A DNA stretch of 64,000 nucleotides. Source: Longimicrobiales bacterium (GTDB taxonomy: Bacteria; Gemmatimonadota; Gemmatimonadetes; Longimicrobiales; Gaopeijiaceae). Of the stretch, positions 27,313-36,458 are shown in pieces. The translations under genes and the position numbers were made by a program. Position 1 is the stretch's first letter; the number at the start of each line of letters is the position of its first letter. The notes under the pieces are model-generated. The model ran no database searches. It was not told the DNA's origin and worked only from the letters and a program-made list of their open reading frames with translations. The stretch lies in contig OX638356.1 in NCBI GenBank assembly GCA_951813395.1, forward strand, positions 2,368,501 to 2,432,500. Direction: 5' to 3'.

Positions 27313-30069
27313 ATGCGAATGCCCCGCCCCACCGACCCGTTCGGCGCTCTCGCCACCGTCGACCTGAGCGAAGGCACGACCTCCTTCTACCGCCTCGCGC
27401 GACTCGAGGAAGAGGGCCTTGTCCGGCTGGACCGCCTTCCCTTCTCCATTCGCGTCCTCCTCGAAAACGTGCTGCGCAACGCCGGGGACGGGTACGTGTC
27501 TCCGGACCATGTCGCGGCCGTCGCGGCGTGGAGCCCGAGCAACGCGGGCACGGATTTCCCCTTCATGCCCACCCGGGTGGTTCTGCAGGATTTCACCGGC
27601 GTTCCCGCAATCGTCGACCTTGCGTCCATGCGCGACGGGATCCGCGAGATGGGGGGCGACCCCGCGCGGATCAATCCACTCGTTCCCGCCGACCTGGTCA
27701 TCGACCACTCCGTGCAGGTCGATTTCTTCGGCACCGACCATGCGTTCGAAAAGAACGTGGCCCGCGAGTACGAACGGAACGGTGAGCGCTATGCCCTGCT
27801 CCGCTGGGCCCAGGAGGCGTTCGAGAACTACAGCGTCGTGCCCCCCGGAACGGGAATCGTTCACCAGGTCAACCTGGAATACCTGGCGTCGGTGATTCAC
27901 CGCCGCGAACACGCCGGGACTCATCTGGCCTATCCCGACACGGTGGTGGGGACCGATTCGCACACCACGATGATCAACGGCCTGGGTGTCGTCGGCTGGG
28001 GGGTCGGGGGGATCGAAGCCGAGGCTGTGCTCCTGGGACAACCGTACTACATGCTGCTGCCCGAAGTGGTGGGCGTAAGACTCACCGGCGCCTTGCCCGA
28101 AGGGGCCACGGCGACCGACCTCGTGTTGCGCGTGACCGAGCTCCTGCGCGCGCACGGCGTGGTCGGCCGATTCGTCGAATACTACGGCGCCGGCCTCTCC
28201 GGCCTCAGCCTTCCCGACAAGGCGACGCTTGCCAACATGTCTCCGGAGTATGGCGCGACGGTCGGTTTCTTCCCGGTCGACGAAGAGACGCTGCGGTACC
28301 TGCACGGCACCGGCAGGAGTCCGGAACTGGTGGAACGGGTCGAGAGGATCGCCCGTGAGCAGGCGCTGTTCCGCACCGACGACACACCCGATCCCGAGTA
28401 CACCTCCACACTGGACCTGGATCTTTCCTCCATCGAGCCCAGCGTGGCCGGGCCGAAGCGGCCGCAGGACCGGATCGACCTGACCGATGTCCGCCGGGCC
28501 TTCACGCGGGATCTCCCCGGCCTGGTGCCGAGCGGCTTCACGGTGAATGGCGACGCGGGCGGTGCGGGAGGCGGCACGGCAGTGGCCGCGCGCACCCGCA
28601 GAGCGGTCGACATCGAGATCGACGGCCGCACCGTCGAGATCGGTGACGGGACGATCGTGGTGGCCGCGATCACGAGCTGCACCAACACCTCCAACCCGTC
28701 CGTGATGGTGGGCGCCGGACTGATGGCCAGGAAGGCGTGCGCCCTCGGCCTGCAGGTCCAGCCCTGGGTCAAGACGAGCATGGCGCCCGGCTCCCAGGTG
28801 GTCACCGACTACCTGGAGGCGGCGGGCCTGATGGAATACCTGGAAGAACTGCGCTTCAACCTCGTGGGATACGGGTGCACGACCTGTATCGGCAACAGCG
28901 GACCGCTTCCCGAACCCGTCGCCGAAGCCGTCTCCGAACACGGGCTCGTGGTCGCGTCCATCCTCTCGGGGAACCGAAACTACGAGGCCCGGATCCACAC
29001 CCTGGTCCGCGCCAACTACCTCGGCTCTCCGATGCTGGTGGTCGCCTTCGCGCTGGCCGGGCGCATCGACATCGACGTGTACAACGAGCCGCTGGGCCGG
29101 GGGCGTGACGGCCGCCCCGTATTCCTGGCGGACATCTGGCCGTCCCCGGAGGAGGTGCGTGACACCATCGCCTCCTCGCTAAGGCCGGAGATGTACCGCG
29201 AGCGCTACCGGGGGGTCTTCGACGGCGACGAGCACTGGCGGGCGCTTCCCCTCCCCGAGGAGGGAGACCTCTACGCCTGGGACCCGGAGTCCACCTACAT
29301 CCGCAACCCGCCGTTCTTCCAGGGAATGAGCGACGAGCCGCCGCCGCCGCAGGACATCCGCAGCGCGCGGGTGCTCGCCCTGCTCGGTCAGACCGTCACC
29401 ACCGATCACATCTCTCCCGCGGGAGCGATTCCGCGCAACGAGCCCGCCGGCCGCTACCTGCAGGAACATGGCGTGGCGCCGATCCGCTTCAACACCTTCG
29501 GCTCCCGCCGGGGGAACCACGAGGTGATGATGCGCGGGACCTTCGGCAACGTCCGGCTCCGGAACCTCATGCTCGACGACAAGGAGGGAGGCTACACCGT
29601 GCACGTGCCGACCGGAGAGATGACCACGATCTTCGAGGCGTCCGAGCGCTACCGGGGTGCCGGCACGCCCCTGATCGTGATCGCCGGACGCGAATACGGA
29701 ACCGGCAGCTCGCGGGACTGGGCCGCGAAAGGCACACAACTGCTGGGGGTCGGGGCGGTGATCGCGGAGAGCTACGAACGCATCCACCGCTCCAACCTGG
29801 TGGGAATGGGCGTGCTGCCTCTCCAGTTCGCAGATGGGGACGGCGCCGAGCGGCTGGGGTTGACGGGGTTTGAAGAGTTCGACCTGACCGGTATCGCGAA
29901 CGGCCTCGCGCCGGGCGGGACGGTCCGGGTACGCGCGACAGGGAAGGACGGCGTTTCCGTCGACTTCCAGGCGGTCGTGCGCCTCGACTCGGATGTCGAG
30001 TTGGAGTACTACCGCAACGGCGGTATCCTCCACACCGTACTGCGGAAGCTGGCCACGGGAGCCATGTAG
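27313..30069 (+). CDS. acnA: Aconitate hydratase A
   Basis: A 918-residue aconitase of the AcnA/IRP1 type, which isomerises citrate to isocitrate. The [4Fe-4S] ligands are Cys456 (AITSCTNTSNPSVM) and Cys522/Cys525 (GYGCTTCIGNSG). Other typical segments: LQDFTGVPAIVDLASMRD, VGTDSHTTMINGLGVVGWG and the swivel-domain IAGREYGTGSSRDWAAKG. The pair ATG 27313/27319 follows AAAGGA; 27313 is taken as the start. A role as an RNA-binding iron sensor is known for relatives but cannot be seen here. Confidence 0.97.
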   Translation: MRMPRPTDPFGALATVDLSEGTTSFYRLARLEEEGLVRLDRLPFSIRVLLENVLRNAGDGYVSPDHVAAVAAWSPSNAGTDFPFMPTRVVLQDFTGVPAIVDLASMRDGIREMGGDPARINPLVPADLVIDHSVQVDFFGTDHAFEKNVAREYERNGERYALLRWAQEAFENYSVVPPGTGIVHQVNLEYLASVIHRREHAGTHLAYPDTVVGTDSHTTMINGLGVVGWGVGGIEAEAVLLGQPYYMLLPEVVGVRLTGALPEGATATDLVLRVTELLRAHGVVGRFVEYYGAGLSGLSLPDKATLANMSPEYGATVGFFPVDEETLRYLHGTGRSPELVERVERIAREQALFRTDDTPDPEYTSTLDLDLSSIEPSVAGPKRPQDRIDLTDVRRAFTRDLPGLVPSGFTVNGDAGGAGGGTAVAARTRRAVDIEIDGRTVEIGDGTIVVAAITSCTNTSNPSVMVGAGLMARKACALGLQVQPWVKTSMAPGSQVVTDYLEAAGLMEYLEELRFNLVGYGCTTCIGNSGPLPEPVAEAVSEHGLVVASILSGNRNYEARIHTLVRANYLGSPMLVVAFALAGRIDIDVYNEPLGRGRDGRPVFLADIWPSPEEVRDTIASSLRPEMYRERYRGVFDGDEHWRALPLPEEGDLYAWDPESTYIRNPPFFQGMSDEPPPPQDIRSARVLALLGQTVTTDHISPAGAIPRNEPAGRYLQEHGVAPIRFNTFGSRRGNHEVMMRGTFGNVRLRNLMLDDKEGGYTVHVPTGEMTTIFEASERYRGAGTPLIVIAGREYGTGSSRDWAAKGTQLLGVGAVIAESYERIHRSNLVGMGVLPLQFADGDGAERLGLTGFEEFDLTGIANGLAPGGTVRVRATGKDGVSVDFQAVVRLDSDVELEYYRNGGILHTVLRKLATGAM

Positions 30070-30157
30070 CCCGGCCGCCGGTTCGCGGAACGGGGCTTAT
30101 CCCGCAAGCCCGTGTGCGGTCCCACGGTCGGCCTCCGGGTCGCCGCCCTGCTGGTCC

Positions 30158-30733
30158 CTACGTCCGCCGCTCTCCGTCCCGCAGCGCGAGTGGCGGGCCC
30201 AGCACCTCCCGCGCAACGACGAGTCCGCGCAGCCCTTGGGTCGATCCAAGTCCCAGCCGGCCGCCCCGCCCCGCCCCGGTCGGCGCTCCGACGCTCCCGA
30301 CCGATGGCGCACGCCCTTGCCGCAACGCGCCCGGGAGCACCTGCTCCCTGGCCGCCGCTGCCGGCTCGGGGACCGGCAGACCCACGGCCGGCGGTCTGCG
30401 CTCCGGCCTCGGCTCGATCGGACGTGCCTCGCGCGACCGCAAGGTGACCGGCCGCGGAGTCCGGTCGCGGTATCCCTCCGGCGGCACCGCCGGAGGCAAT
30501 GGCCGCGGCGGCGGGGGAAGCGGGTCCGGCTCCCGCGCCGCCCGCTGCTCGTCCTCCTCCTGGTGAACGCCGGGCCGCCAATCCAGATCCTCCAACCGCG
30601 GCATCGACGGGTCCACGCCGTCCGGACGGGGCACGCGCGGCGCCTCCGTGCCCGCGCCCTTGCGCGCCAGCCTGCCCAGGATTTCCATGATCGCGGCCAC
30701 GACCGCGAGGATCAGGAGGAATCTGATGTCCAC
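30158..30733 (-). CDS. Proline-rich single-pass membrane protein, third gene of the nfeD-floA operon
   Basis: A 191-residue protein of unknown function. Residues 2-20 (DIRFLLILAVVAAIMEILG) form one membrane anchor. The middle is low-complexity, rich in Pro, Arg and Glu, and probably disordered and cytoplasmic. The C-terminus ends in a short ordered helix (GLRGLVVAREVLGPPLALRD), which looks like a conserved docking or interaction segment. The start is GTG 30733, two bases after the floA stop, so it is almost certainly translated with floA. A partner or scaffold role for flotillin microdomains is a guess from position. Confidence 0.7.
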   Translation of the reverse strand: MDIRFLLILAVVAAIMEILGRLARKGAGTEAPRVPRPDGVDPSMPRLEDLDWRPGVHQEEDEQRAAREPDPLPPPPRPLPPAVPPEGYRDRTPRPVTLRSREARPIEPRPERRPPAVGLPVPEPAAAAREQVLPGALRQGRAPSVGSVGAPTGAGRGGRLGLGSTQGLRGLVVAREVLGPPLALRDGERRT

Positions 30734-30735
30734 GC

Positions 30736-31722
30736 TTAGCTCGTGGGTGCCTGCTGGTCTGGTTCGCCCTCGGCGATGGCGCGCCTCATGTGCGTGTCCG
30801 ATTCGATGTTGCGGTATTTCGCGTAATCCATGATGCCCATGTTGCCGCTGCGGAAGGCGTCGGCCATCGCCAGCGGAATCTGCGCCTCGGCCGCGATGAC
30901 CTCGGCCCTCATCTCCTCCACGCGCGCCTTCATCTCCTGCTCGTGGGCCATGGCCATCGCCCGGCGCTCCTCTGCACGTGCCTGGGCGACGCGCTTGTCG
31001 GCCTCGGCCTGGTCCGTCTGCAGTTCGGCCCCGATGTTCTTGCCCACGTCCACATCCGCGATGTCAATGGACAGGATCTCGAATGCGGTGCCCGAATCCA
31101 GCCCCTTCTGCAGGACCGTCTTGGAGATCACGTCCGGGTTCTCGAGCACGCTCTTGTGCGTGTCGGCGGACCCGATGGTCGAGACGATCCCTTCGCCGAC
31201 CCGTGCCAGGATCGTTTCCTCTCCGGCGCCGCCCACGAGGCGGTTGATGTTCGCCCGCACCGTCACGCGCGCGATGGCGATGAGTTGAATCCCGTCCTTG
31301 GCCATCGCGGCGACGCGGGGCGTCTGGACCACCTTCGGGTTCACGGAAACCTGTACCGCCTCGAAGACATCGCGGCCCGCCAGGTCGATCGCCGCCGCCT
31401 GCTGGAACGGGAGATCAATCGTGGCCTTGTCGGCACTGATCAGCGCCCGCACGACACGATCCACGCTGCCCCCGGCCAGGTAGTGGGCCTCCAGGTGCGA
31501 GACATCGAGCGGAAGGCCGGCCTTGGTCGCGGCGATGAGCGGCCGCACCACCGCGGGCGGGCTGACCTTTCGCAGGCGCATGCCGACCAGGACGCCGAGC
31601 CCGAGACGCACACCGGAGAAGATCGCCTCGATCCACAGGCGAACCGGTACCGCCCAGGTAAGCACCAGAATCCCGATGAAGACCAGGAAGACGATAAGAG
31701 CCGGCATGATCAATGGGTTCAT
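30736..31722 (-). CDS. floA: Flotillin-like protein FloA
   Basis: A 328-residue SPFH-type membrane scaffold of the YqfA/FloA family. An N-terminal hairpin anchor (residues 4-27) leads into [39 protein letters not shown] and [20 protein letters not shown]. The C-terminal coiled coil is [20 protein letters not shown] onward. FloA proteins organise membrane microdomains together with an NfeD protein, encoded directly upstream here (15-base gap). Length and order are as in the Bacillus yqeZ-yqfA-yqfB operon, but the third gene differs. Confidence 0.95.
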   Translation of the reverse strand: MNPLIMPALIVFLVFIGILVLTWAVPVRLWIEAIFSGVRLGLGVLVGMRLRKVSPPAVVRPLIAATKAGLPLDVSHLEAHYLAGGSVDRVVRALISADKATIDLPFQQAAAIDLAGRDVFEAVQVSVNPKVVQTPRVAAMAKDGIQLIAIARVTVRANINRLVGGAGEETILARVGEGIVSTIGSADTHKSVLENPDVISKTVLQKGLDSGTAFEILSIDIADVDVGKNIGAELQTDQAEADKRVAQARAEERRAMAMAHEQEMKARVEEMRAEVIAAEAQIPLAMADAFRSGNMGIMDYAKYRNIESDTHMRRAIAEGEPDQQAPTS

Positions 31723-31737
31723 TTGCTGTTCCGTTCC

Positions 31738-33090
31738 TTACGTTGACTTGACGGCACGGACGAGGTGCCGATACCCCTCTGCACTGATGATCCGGATCCT
31801 GGTCCCTTCCTCGATCCACTCGCTCTCCGAGACGACATCCATGCGCTCGTCCTGGAAGAGCCCCACACCGGCGGGGCGCAGGGCCGTGATCGCCACCCCG
31901 ACGGCACCTTCCAGATCGGAGCGCACGTCCGCCGAGGTGTACCCCTCGTCGCGGTCGGTGGATTCGGGAAGCAGGACCCCGCTGCGCTTCAACCGCCAGC
32001 TGCCCGGTATCGAGCGCAGGATGAGCCAGGCGGCCACTCCGACCAGGAGGGTCGACACGGTGAGCACCGTACCCGCCTGGGCAAAGTCCGCCCCGGTCGG
32101 GTAGGCCCCGACCTGGGCGAGGACGATTCCTCCAACGAGAGCCAATCCCCCGAGGACTCCGAATATCCCGAAGCCGGGGATTACGAACACCTCGACAAGG
32201 ATGAGCACGATACCCGCCAGGACGAGGATGATGTCCTCGGCGCCGGCCAGGCCCAGCAACAGGTGAGCCCCGAAGAACATGGCCAGCGAAAGGAGACCCG
32301 CAATCCCGGCCAGCCCGAAGCCCGCGCTCTTGATTTCGACGATAAGGCCCAGGAAACCCAGCGAAAGCAGGAAGGGAGCAATCACCGGATTGGTCAGAAA
32401 CCGGACCAGGCGTTCGGCCCAGTTGACGGTGGCCTCGTTCACCGGGGCCTGCTCCAGTTCGAGCACCTCCATCACCCCGGCCCAATCGTCCACGGCCGTC
32501 GCATAGCCCAGCGCAACCGCTTCGCTCGTTGTCAGCGTGAGCAGCCTTCCTTCGTCGACGACGCCCTCGATCGCGATCTCTTCGTCCACCATCGCCTCGG
32601 CGACGGCCGGGTCGAGACCACGCGCCTCGGCAAGCGCCCGCATCCGGGCCCGCATTGCAGACACGATCTTCTCCGAACCCTTGGTGCCGCTGCCGTCCAC
32701 CGGCGTCGCCGCGCCCATGACGGCCCCATCCCTCATGAACACCCGCTCGGTCGCCAGTGCGATCATCGCCCCGGCCGAGTATGCGTGCAGATTCACATAG
32801 GCGTAGACCGGCAATTCCGCGCGGCTGATCGCGCTGGTGATCCGTTCCGCCGCGTCGACACGCCCGCCGGGAGTCTCGATTTCGAGGACGACGGCGGCGG
32901 CTCCGTCCGCTTCGGCCTCTTCGATGGTCCGCTCGATGAACGGGGCAAGCCCCATCTCGACGGTGCCCGACACCGGCACCCGGACCACATGTTCCTGACC
33001 GGCGGCTGCGGTGGCGGCGGCGGAAAGCCAGAGCAGTACAAGGGCGGACCCGCCGACGCGTCCCGATCTTTCCATATAGGATGTGTTCAT
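31738..33090 (-). CDS. NfeD-family membrane protease with ClpP-like domain
   Basis: A 450-residue long-form NfeD protein. A signal/anchor segment (SALVLLWLSAAATAAAG) is followed by a ClpP-class serine protease domain (VLEIETPGGRVDAAERI, then AYSAGAMIALATERVFM with the probable nucleophile Ser). Four to five membrane helices follow (FLLSLGFLGLIVEIKSAGF onward), and the C-terminal OB-fold NfeD domain ends GTRIRIISAEGYRHLVR. Relatives cut flotillin/stomatin partners. ATG 33090 is chosen because GGA lies nine bases before it; ATG 33099 and 33075 are alternatives. It is first in nfeD-floA-proline-rich gene. Confidence 0.92.
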   Translation of the reverse strand: MNTSYMERSGRVGGSALVLLWLSAAATAAAGQEHVVRVPVSGTVEMGLAPFIERTIEEAEADGAAAVVLEIETPGGRVDAAERITSAISRAELPVYAYVNLHAYSAGAMIALATERVFMRDGAVMGAATPVDGSGTKGSEKIVSAMRARMRALAEARGLDPAVAEAMVDEEIAIEGVVDEGRLLTLTTSEAVALGYATAVDDWAGVMEVLELEQAPVNEATVNWAERLVRFLTNPVIAPFLLSLGFLGLIVEIKSAGFGLAGIAGLLSLAMFFGAHLLLGLAGAEDIILVLAGIVLILVEVFVIPGFGIFGVLGGLALVGGIVLAQVGAYPTGADFAQAGTVLTVSTLLVGVAAWLILRSIPGSWRLKRSGVLLPESTDRDEGYTSADVRSDLEGAVGVAITALRPAGVGLFQDERMDVVSESEWIEEGTRIRIISAEGYRHLVRAVKST

Positions 33091-33290
33091 GGCGCTCATT
33101 CCATCGTGGTCGGTGTGACCCTCCATCCGGGGGCGGCCAGGGCACCCCGTGGTTCCACGCGCTCCCGACGCGGAACTCGCGGCACCCACGCGTTCATGAC
33201 GGAGTACGTTCGACGCACGCGGAACAATCTACGTCCGGGACACGCGACACGCGCCCCCTCCGCCACCGGCGTCCGTCCCCGCGCGTCGCG

Positions 33291-34079
33291 TCACTGAATG
33301 TCGACGCCCAACAGCCGACAAGCATAGTAGGCGCGCTGAATGGCCTTTTCGTAGTCTCCCGTATCCACCGCCGATCGCGCCCATTCCGTGAGCCGGCGTG
33401 CCCTCGCGTGGCCCGTGGGCGCCGACTCCGGCACCTCCCCTCCAGCGGCCTCAAGCGCGTGTTCAGCGGCCTCCACGAGGTTCAGCGCGACCATTCTCGG
33501 CGTCGTCCCGCGGAGCGCGTCCGCGGACCGCAGCGTCGACAGCACGGATTCGGCCGCATCCCCCTGGTCCCACGCCGTCACGGCGGCCCCGAGCAGGCGC
33601 TTTGCGTTGGCAAGCTGCCGTGAGAGGTGAGGCGGCAGCGGATGCGCAACGCCCTCGATTTCGGCGATCGTCGCGTGAACCGACTCGATCGCGGTCCGGG
33701 CCGAGATCGTATCGAACGCTACGTCCCGCGCCGGGAACGAATCGTAGATCCCGGCCCGCAGGCGGCTGCCCTCGGACACCGGCATCCTCCACGAATCCTC
33801 CCAGCGATCCAGCACCGCCCCGCGGGCGTTCCGCGTCTCATCCGTCACCAGATCCGCGAGGCGCGGCAAGCCGGCCGCGATATCCAGCGCCGGTCGCGTG
33901 GCCGGGGCCACCACCCGCGAGTCGACCTGTGTCAGGCTCTCATGGCAACCGCTCGACAGGCCCGCGAGCGCCGCGCTCCCGATGCCCAACAGCACGACGC
34001 GCAGGCCACGGCGGACACCGCGCCGCGCACGCCGCCCGCCGTCACTTCCGGCAGGCCCGATCAGATCCTCTTCATACAT
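33291..34079 (-). CDS. Hypothetical lipoprotein, helical repeat type
   Basis: A 262-residue protein with a long, Arg-rich N-terminus, a hydrophobic segment (LRVVLLGIGSAALAGLSSGC) and a lipobox cysteine near residue 45. The mature part is almost all alpha-helical (SARTAIESVHATIAEIEGVA, LANAKRLLGAAVTAWDQGDA, ALNLVEAAEHALEA), resembling TPR-like bundles, and ends WARSAVDTGDYEKAIQRAYY. No family is recognised. The 200-base gap to nfeD shows nothing definite; it is divergent from the hydratase gene at 34167. Confidence 0.75.
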   Translation of the reverse strand: MYEEDLIGPAGSDGGRRARRGVRRGLRVVLLGIGSAALAGLSSGCHESLTQVDSRVVAPATRPALDIAAGLPRLADLVTDETRNARGAVLDRWEDSWRMPVSEGSRLRAGIYDSFPARDVAFDTISARTAIESVHATIAEIEGVAHPLPPHLSRQLANAKRLLGAAVTAWDQGDAAESVLSTLRSADALRGTTPRMVALNLVEAAEHALEAAGGEVPESAPTGHARARRLTEWARSAVDTGDYEKAIQRAYYACRLLGVDIQ

Positions 34080-34166
34080 GCGCTCAATCTAACGGCCGGG
34101 CGGGAATTCCTTGAGCCCCGTGTTATCTTTGCTCCAAGCTCCAGACCCTCCACAGGATCGATCCCG

Positions 34167-34970
34167 ATGTCCGAAAAGACCCTTGTTCGCTACGCGGCCG
34201 CCGGGGACGGCGTCGCCGTCATCACGCTCGACGACCCCCCCGCCAACACCTATACCCACGAAATGATGCGTCAACTGGACGACGCGATCCTGCGCGCGCG
34301 CTTCGACGACGACGTCCACGTGATCGTCCTGACCGGGGCTGGCGAGAAGTTCTTTTCGGCGGGCGCGAACATCGGCATGCTTTCGACGGTAACGACGGGC
34401 TTCAAGTACTGCTTCTGCCTCCACGCCAACGAAACGCTCAACCGCCTCGAGCACACGCCGAAGCTGACCATCGCCGCCCTGAACGGTCACACGGTGGGTG
34501 GCGGGCTGGAGATCGCAATGGCCGCCGACCTGCGGATCGCCCGCGCCGGCCGCAGCGTGTGCGGACTGCCCGAGGTCAATCTCGGCGTTCTTCCCGGCAC
34601 CGGCGGAACCCAGCGGCTTACCCGGCTCGTGGGCAAGTCCGCCGCGATCGAGCTGATGACGACCGGCAGCACGTTCGGGTTCGACCGCGCCCTGGAACTG
34701 GGCATCGTCAACCAGGTGTGGGAGACGGATACGCACGACCAGTTCATGGTCCGGGTCGTCGAATACGCCGGCACCTTCTGTCCTCCCGGACGCGCCTCGA
34801 AGGCGGTCGGCCTGATCAAGCGGTCGGTGCAGACCGGCGCCGAGATCCCCTTCGAGACCGCGCTGGCGCTCGAGCGCGAACTGCAGCAGCAACTGTTCGC
34901 CAGCGACGACGCCACCGAGGGGCTGAACGCCTACGTCGAGAAGCGGAAGCCCGACTTCTCCGGCAGCTGA
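34167..34970 (+). CDS. Enoyl-CoA hydratase/isomerase family protein
   Basis: A 267-residue crotonase-fold enzyme. The oxyanion segment FFSAGANIGML and both catalytic glutamates of true hydratases are present (GGGLEIAMAADL and GLPEVNLGVLPGTGG). It would hydrate trans-2-enoyl-CoA. It opens a five-gene plus-strand cluster (hydratase, aldehyde dehydrogenase, thiolase, 3-hydroxyacyl-CoA dehydrogenase, second hydratase). The second hydratase at 38541 is clearly different, so the two probably act on different acyl groups. Confidence 0.93.
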   Translation: MSEKTLVRYAAAGDGVAVITLDDPPANTYTHEMMRQLDDAILRARFDDDVHVIVLTGAGEKFFSAGANIGMLSTVTTGFKYCFCLHANETLNRLEHTPKLTIAALNGHTVGGGLEIAMAADLRIARAGRSVCGLPEVNLGVLPGTGGTQRLTRLVGKSAAIELMTTGSTFGFDRALELGIVNQVWETDTHDQFMVRVVEYAGTFCPPGRASKAVGLIKRSVQTGAEIPFETALALERELQQQLFASDDATEGLNAYVEKRKPDFSGS

Positions 34971-34991
34971 CGTCCGGTGTCCGCAACGCAA

Positions 34992-36449
34992 ATGGCGGAG
35001 GAGGTTCGCACGCGGCTCTGGATCGGGAACGAGTGGACCGACGCGCAGGGGGGCGGCACCTTCGCCACGACCAACCCGGCGACCGGGGAAGTCATCGCGG
35101 AAGTGGCGGAGGCGCGTGCGGAGGACATCGATCGCGCGGTCCAGGCGGCCCGCGCCGCCTTCGCGGACAGCCGCTGGCGCCGCATGAACCCTCACAAGCG
35201 TTCACGGCTGCTGTGGAGGCTCGCCGACCTCGTGGACGCGAACGCGGACGAGCTTGGGTTGCTGGAGACGCGGGACAACGGCAAACCCTACTTCGAGGCC
35301 CGCCGGATCGACGTCCCGAGCGTCGCCCAGACCCTGCGGTACTACGCGGGCCTGGCCGACAAGGTGCAGGGCGACACCGTGCCCGTGCCCGGGCCATACC
35401 TCAATTACACGCTGCGCGAACCGGTGGGCGTGGTAGGAGCGATCATCCCCTGGAACTTCCCGCTGTCGATGGCGGCGTGGAAGGTCGCCCCGGCGCTGGC
35501 GTGCGGAAACACCGTGGTCCTGAAACCTGCCGAGGAGACCCCCCTCACCGCACTGCGCCTCGGAGAGCTGGCGGCCGAGGCCGGGCTGCCCGCGGGCGTG
35601 CTGAACGTCGTGCCCGGGTTCGGAGAGACCGCGGGCGCGGCGCTGGTGCGTCACCCGGGCGTGGACGCCATCTCGTTCACCGGATCGACCGAGGTCGGCA
35701 AGGTCATCATGCGCGAGGCCGCGGATACGCTGAAGAAGGTCTCGCTCGAACTGGGCGGCAAGTCCCCGAACATCGTGTTCGCGGACGCGGACCTCCGCGG
35801 CGCGCTGAAGGGCGCGTCGTCGGGAATCTTCTACGGAAAGGGCGAGGTGTGCGCCGCGGGCAGCCGCATCCTCGTCGAGTCCCGGATCCACGACGAATTC
35901 GTCGCCGGGCTGCAGGCGGGCGCGGCCCGAGCCACCGTGGGCGACCCCATGGACCCCTCGACGCGCCTGGGGGCCATCGTGAGCGAGGCGCAGCTGGACC
36001 GCGTCATGGGGTACATCGAGGCGGGAAAGCGGGACGGCGCCTGCCTGGTCGCGGGCGGTGAGCGGATGACGGTCAACGGCCGCGGCAATTTTGTAGGCGC
36101 CACGGTGTTCCGCGATGTGGATACGGAGATGTCGATCGCCCGCGAAGAGATCTTCGGTCCGGTGGCCGCGGTCATCCCCTTCGACGATGTCGAAGACGCA
36201 ATCCGGAAGGCCAACGACTCGCTGTACGGTCTCGCAGCGGGCGTCTGGACCCGTGACATCGGCAGGGCCCATCGCCTGGCCGGGTCCATCGACGCGGGTA
36301 CGGTCTGGGTCAATACGTACAACCAGTACTCGCCCGCCTCGCCGTTCGGGGGATACAAGCAGAGCGGCTTCGGACGCGACCTCGGCTTCCACTCCGCACT
36401 CGAGAAGTACACGCAACTCAAGAGCGTCTGGGTGGCGCTGGACGGATAG
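34992..36449 (+). CDS. NAD(P)+-dependent aldehyde dehydrogenase
   Basis: A 485-residue ALDH of the betaine/phenylacetaldehyde/general type: IIPWNFPLSMAAWKVAPALA, the nucleotide-binding SFTGSTEVGKVIM, catalytic Glu in SLELGGKSPNIVFADADL and nucleophile Cys in GKGEVCAAGSRILVE, ending SPFGGYKQSGFGRD. The usual GQxC context is GEVC here. Position within a CoA-ester oxidation cluster suggests it oxidises an aldehyde whose acid is then activated. ATG 34992 is taken; a GTG at 34977 is also in frame and neither has a strong site. Confidence 0.93.
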   Translation: MAEEVRTRLWIGNEWTDAQGGGTFATTNPATGEVIAEVAEARAEDIDRAVQAARAAFADSRWRRMNPHKRSRLLWRLADLVDANADELGLLETRDNGKPYFEARRIDVPSVAQTLRYYAGLADKVQGDTVPVPGPYLNYTLREPVGVVGAIIPWNFPLSMAAWKVAPALACGNTVVLKPAEETPLTALRLGELAAEAGLPAGVLNVVPGFGETAGAALVRHPGVDAISFTGSTEVGKVIMREAADTLKKVSLELGGKSPNIVFADADLRGALKGASSGIFYGKGEVCAAGSRILVESRIHDEFVAGLQAGAARATVGDPMDPSTRLGAIVSEAQLDRVMGYIEAGKRDGACLVAGGERMTVNGRGNFVGATVFRDVDTEMSIAREEIFGPVAAVIPFDDVEDAIRKANDSLYGLAAGVWTRDIGRAHRLAGSIDAGTVWVNTYNQYSPASPFGGYKQSGFGRDLGFHSALEKYTQLKSVWVALDG

Positions 36450-36458
36450 TCGACCGGC

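Noticed and set aside
26801-28998. Protein-like frames over the tRNA locus and antisense to acnA
   Set aside because: Segments such as GTRTLTPARAK are the translated tRNA-Leu, and the rest is antisense to aconitase.
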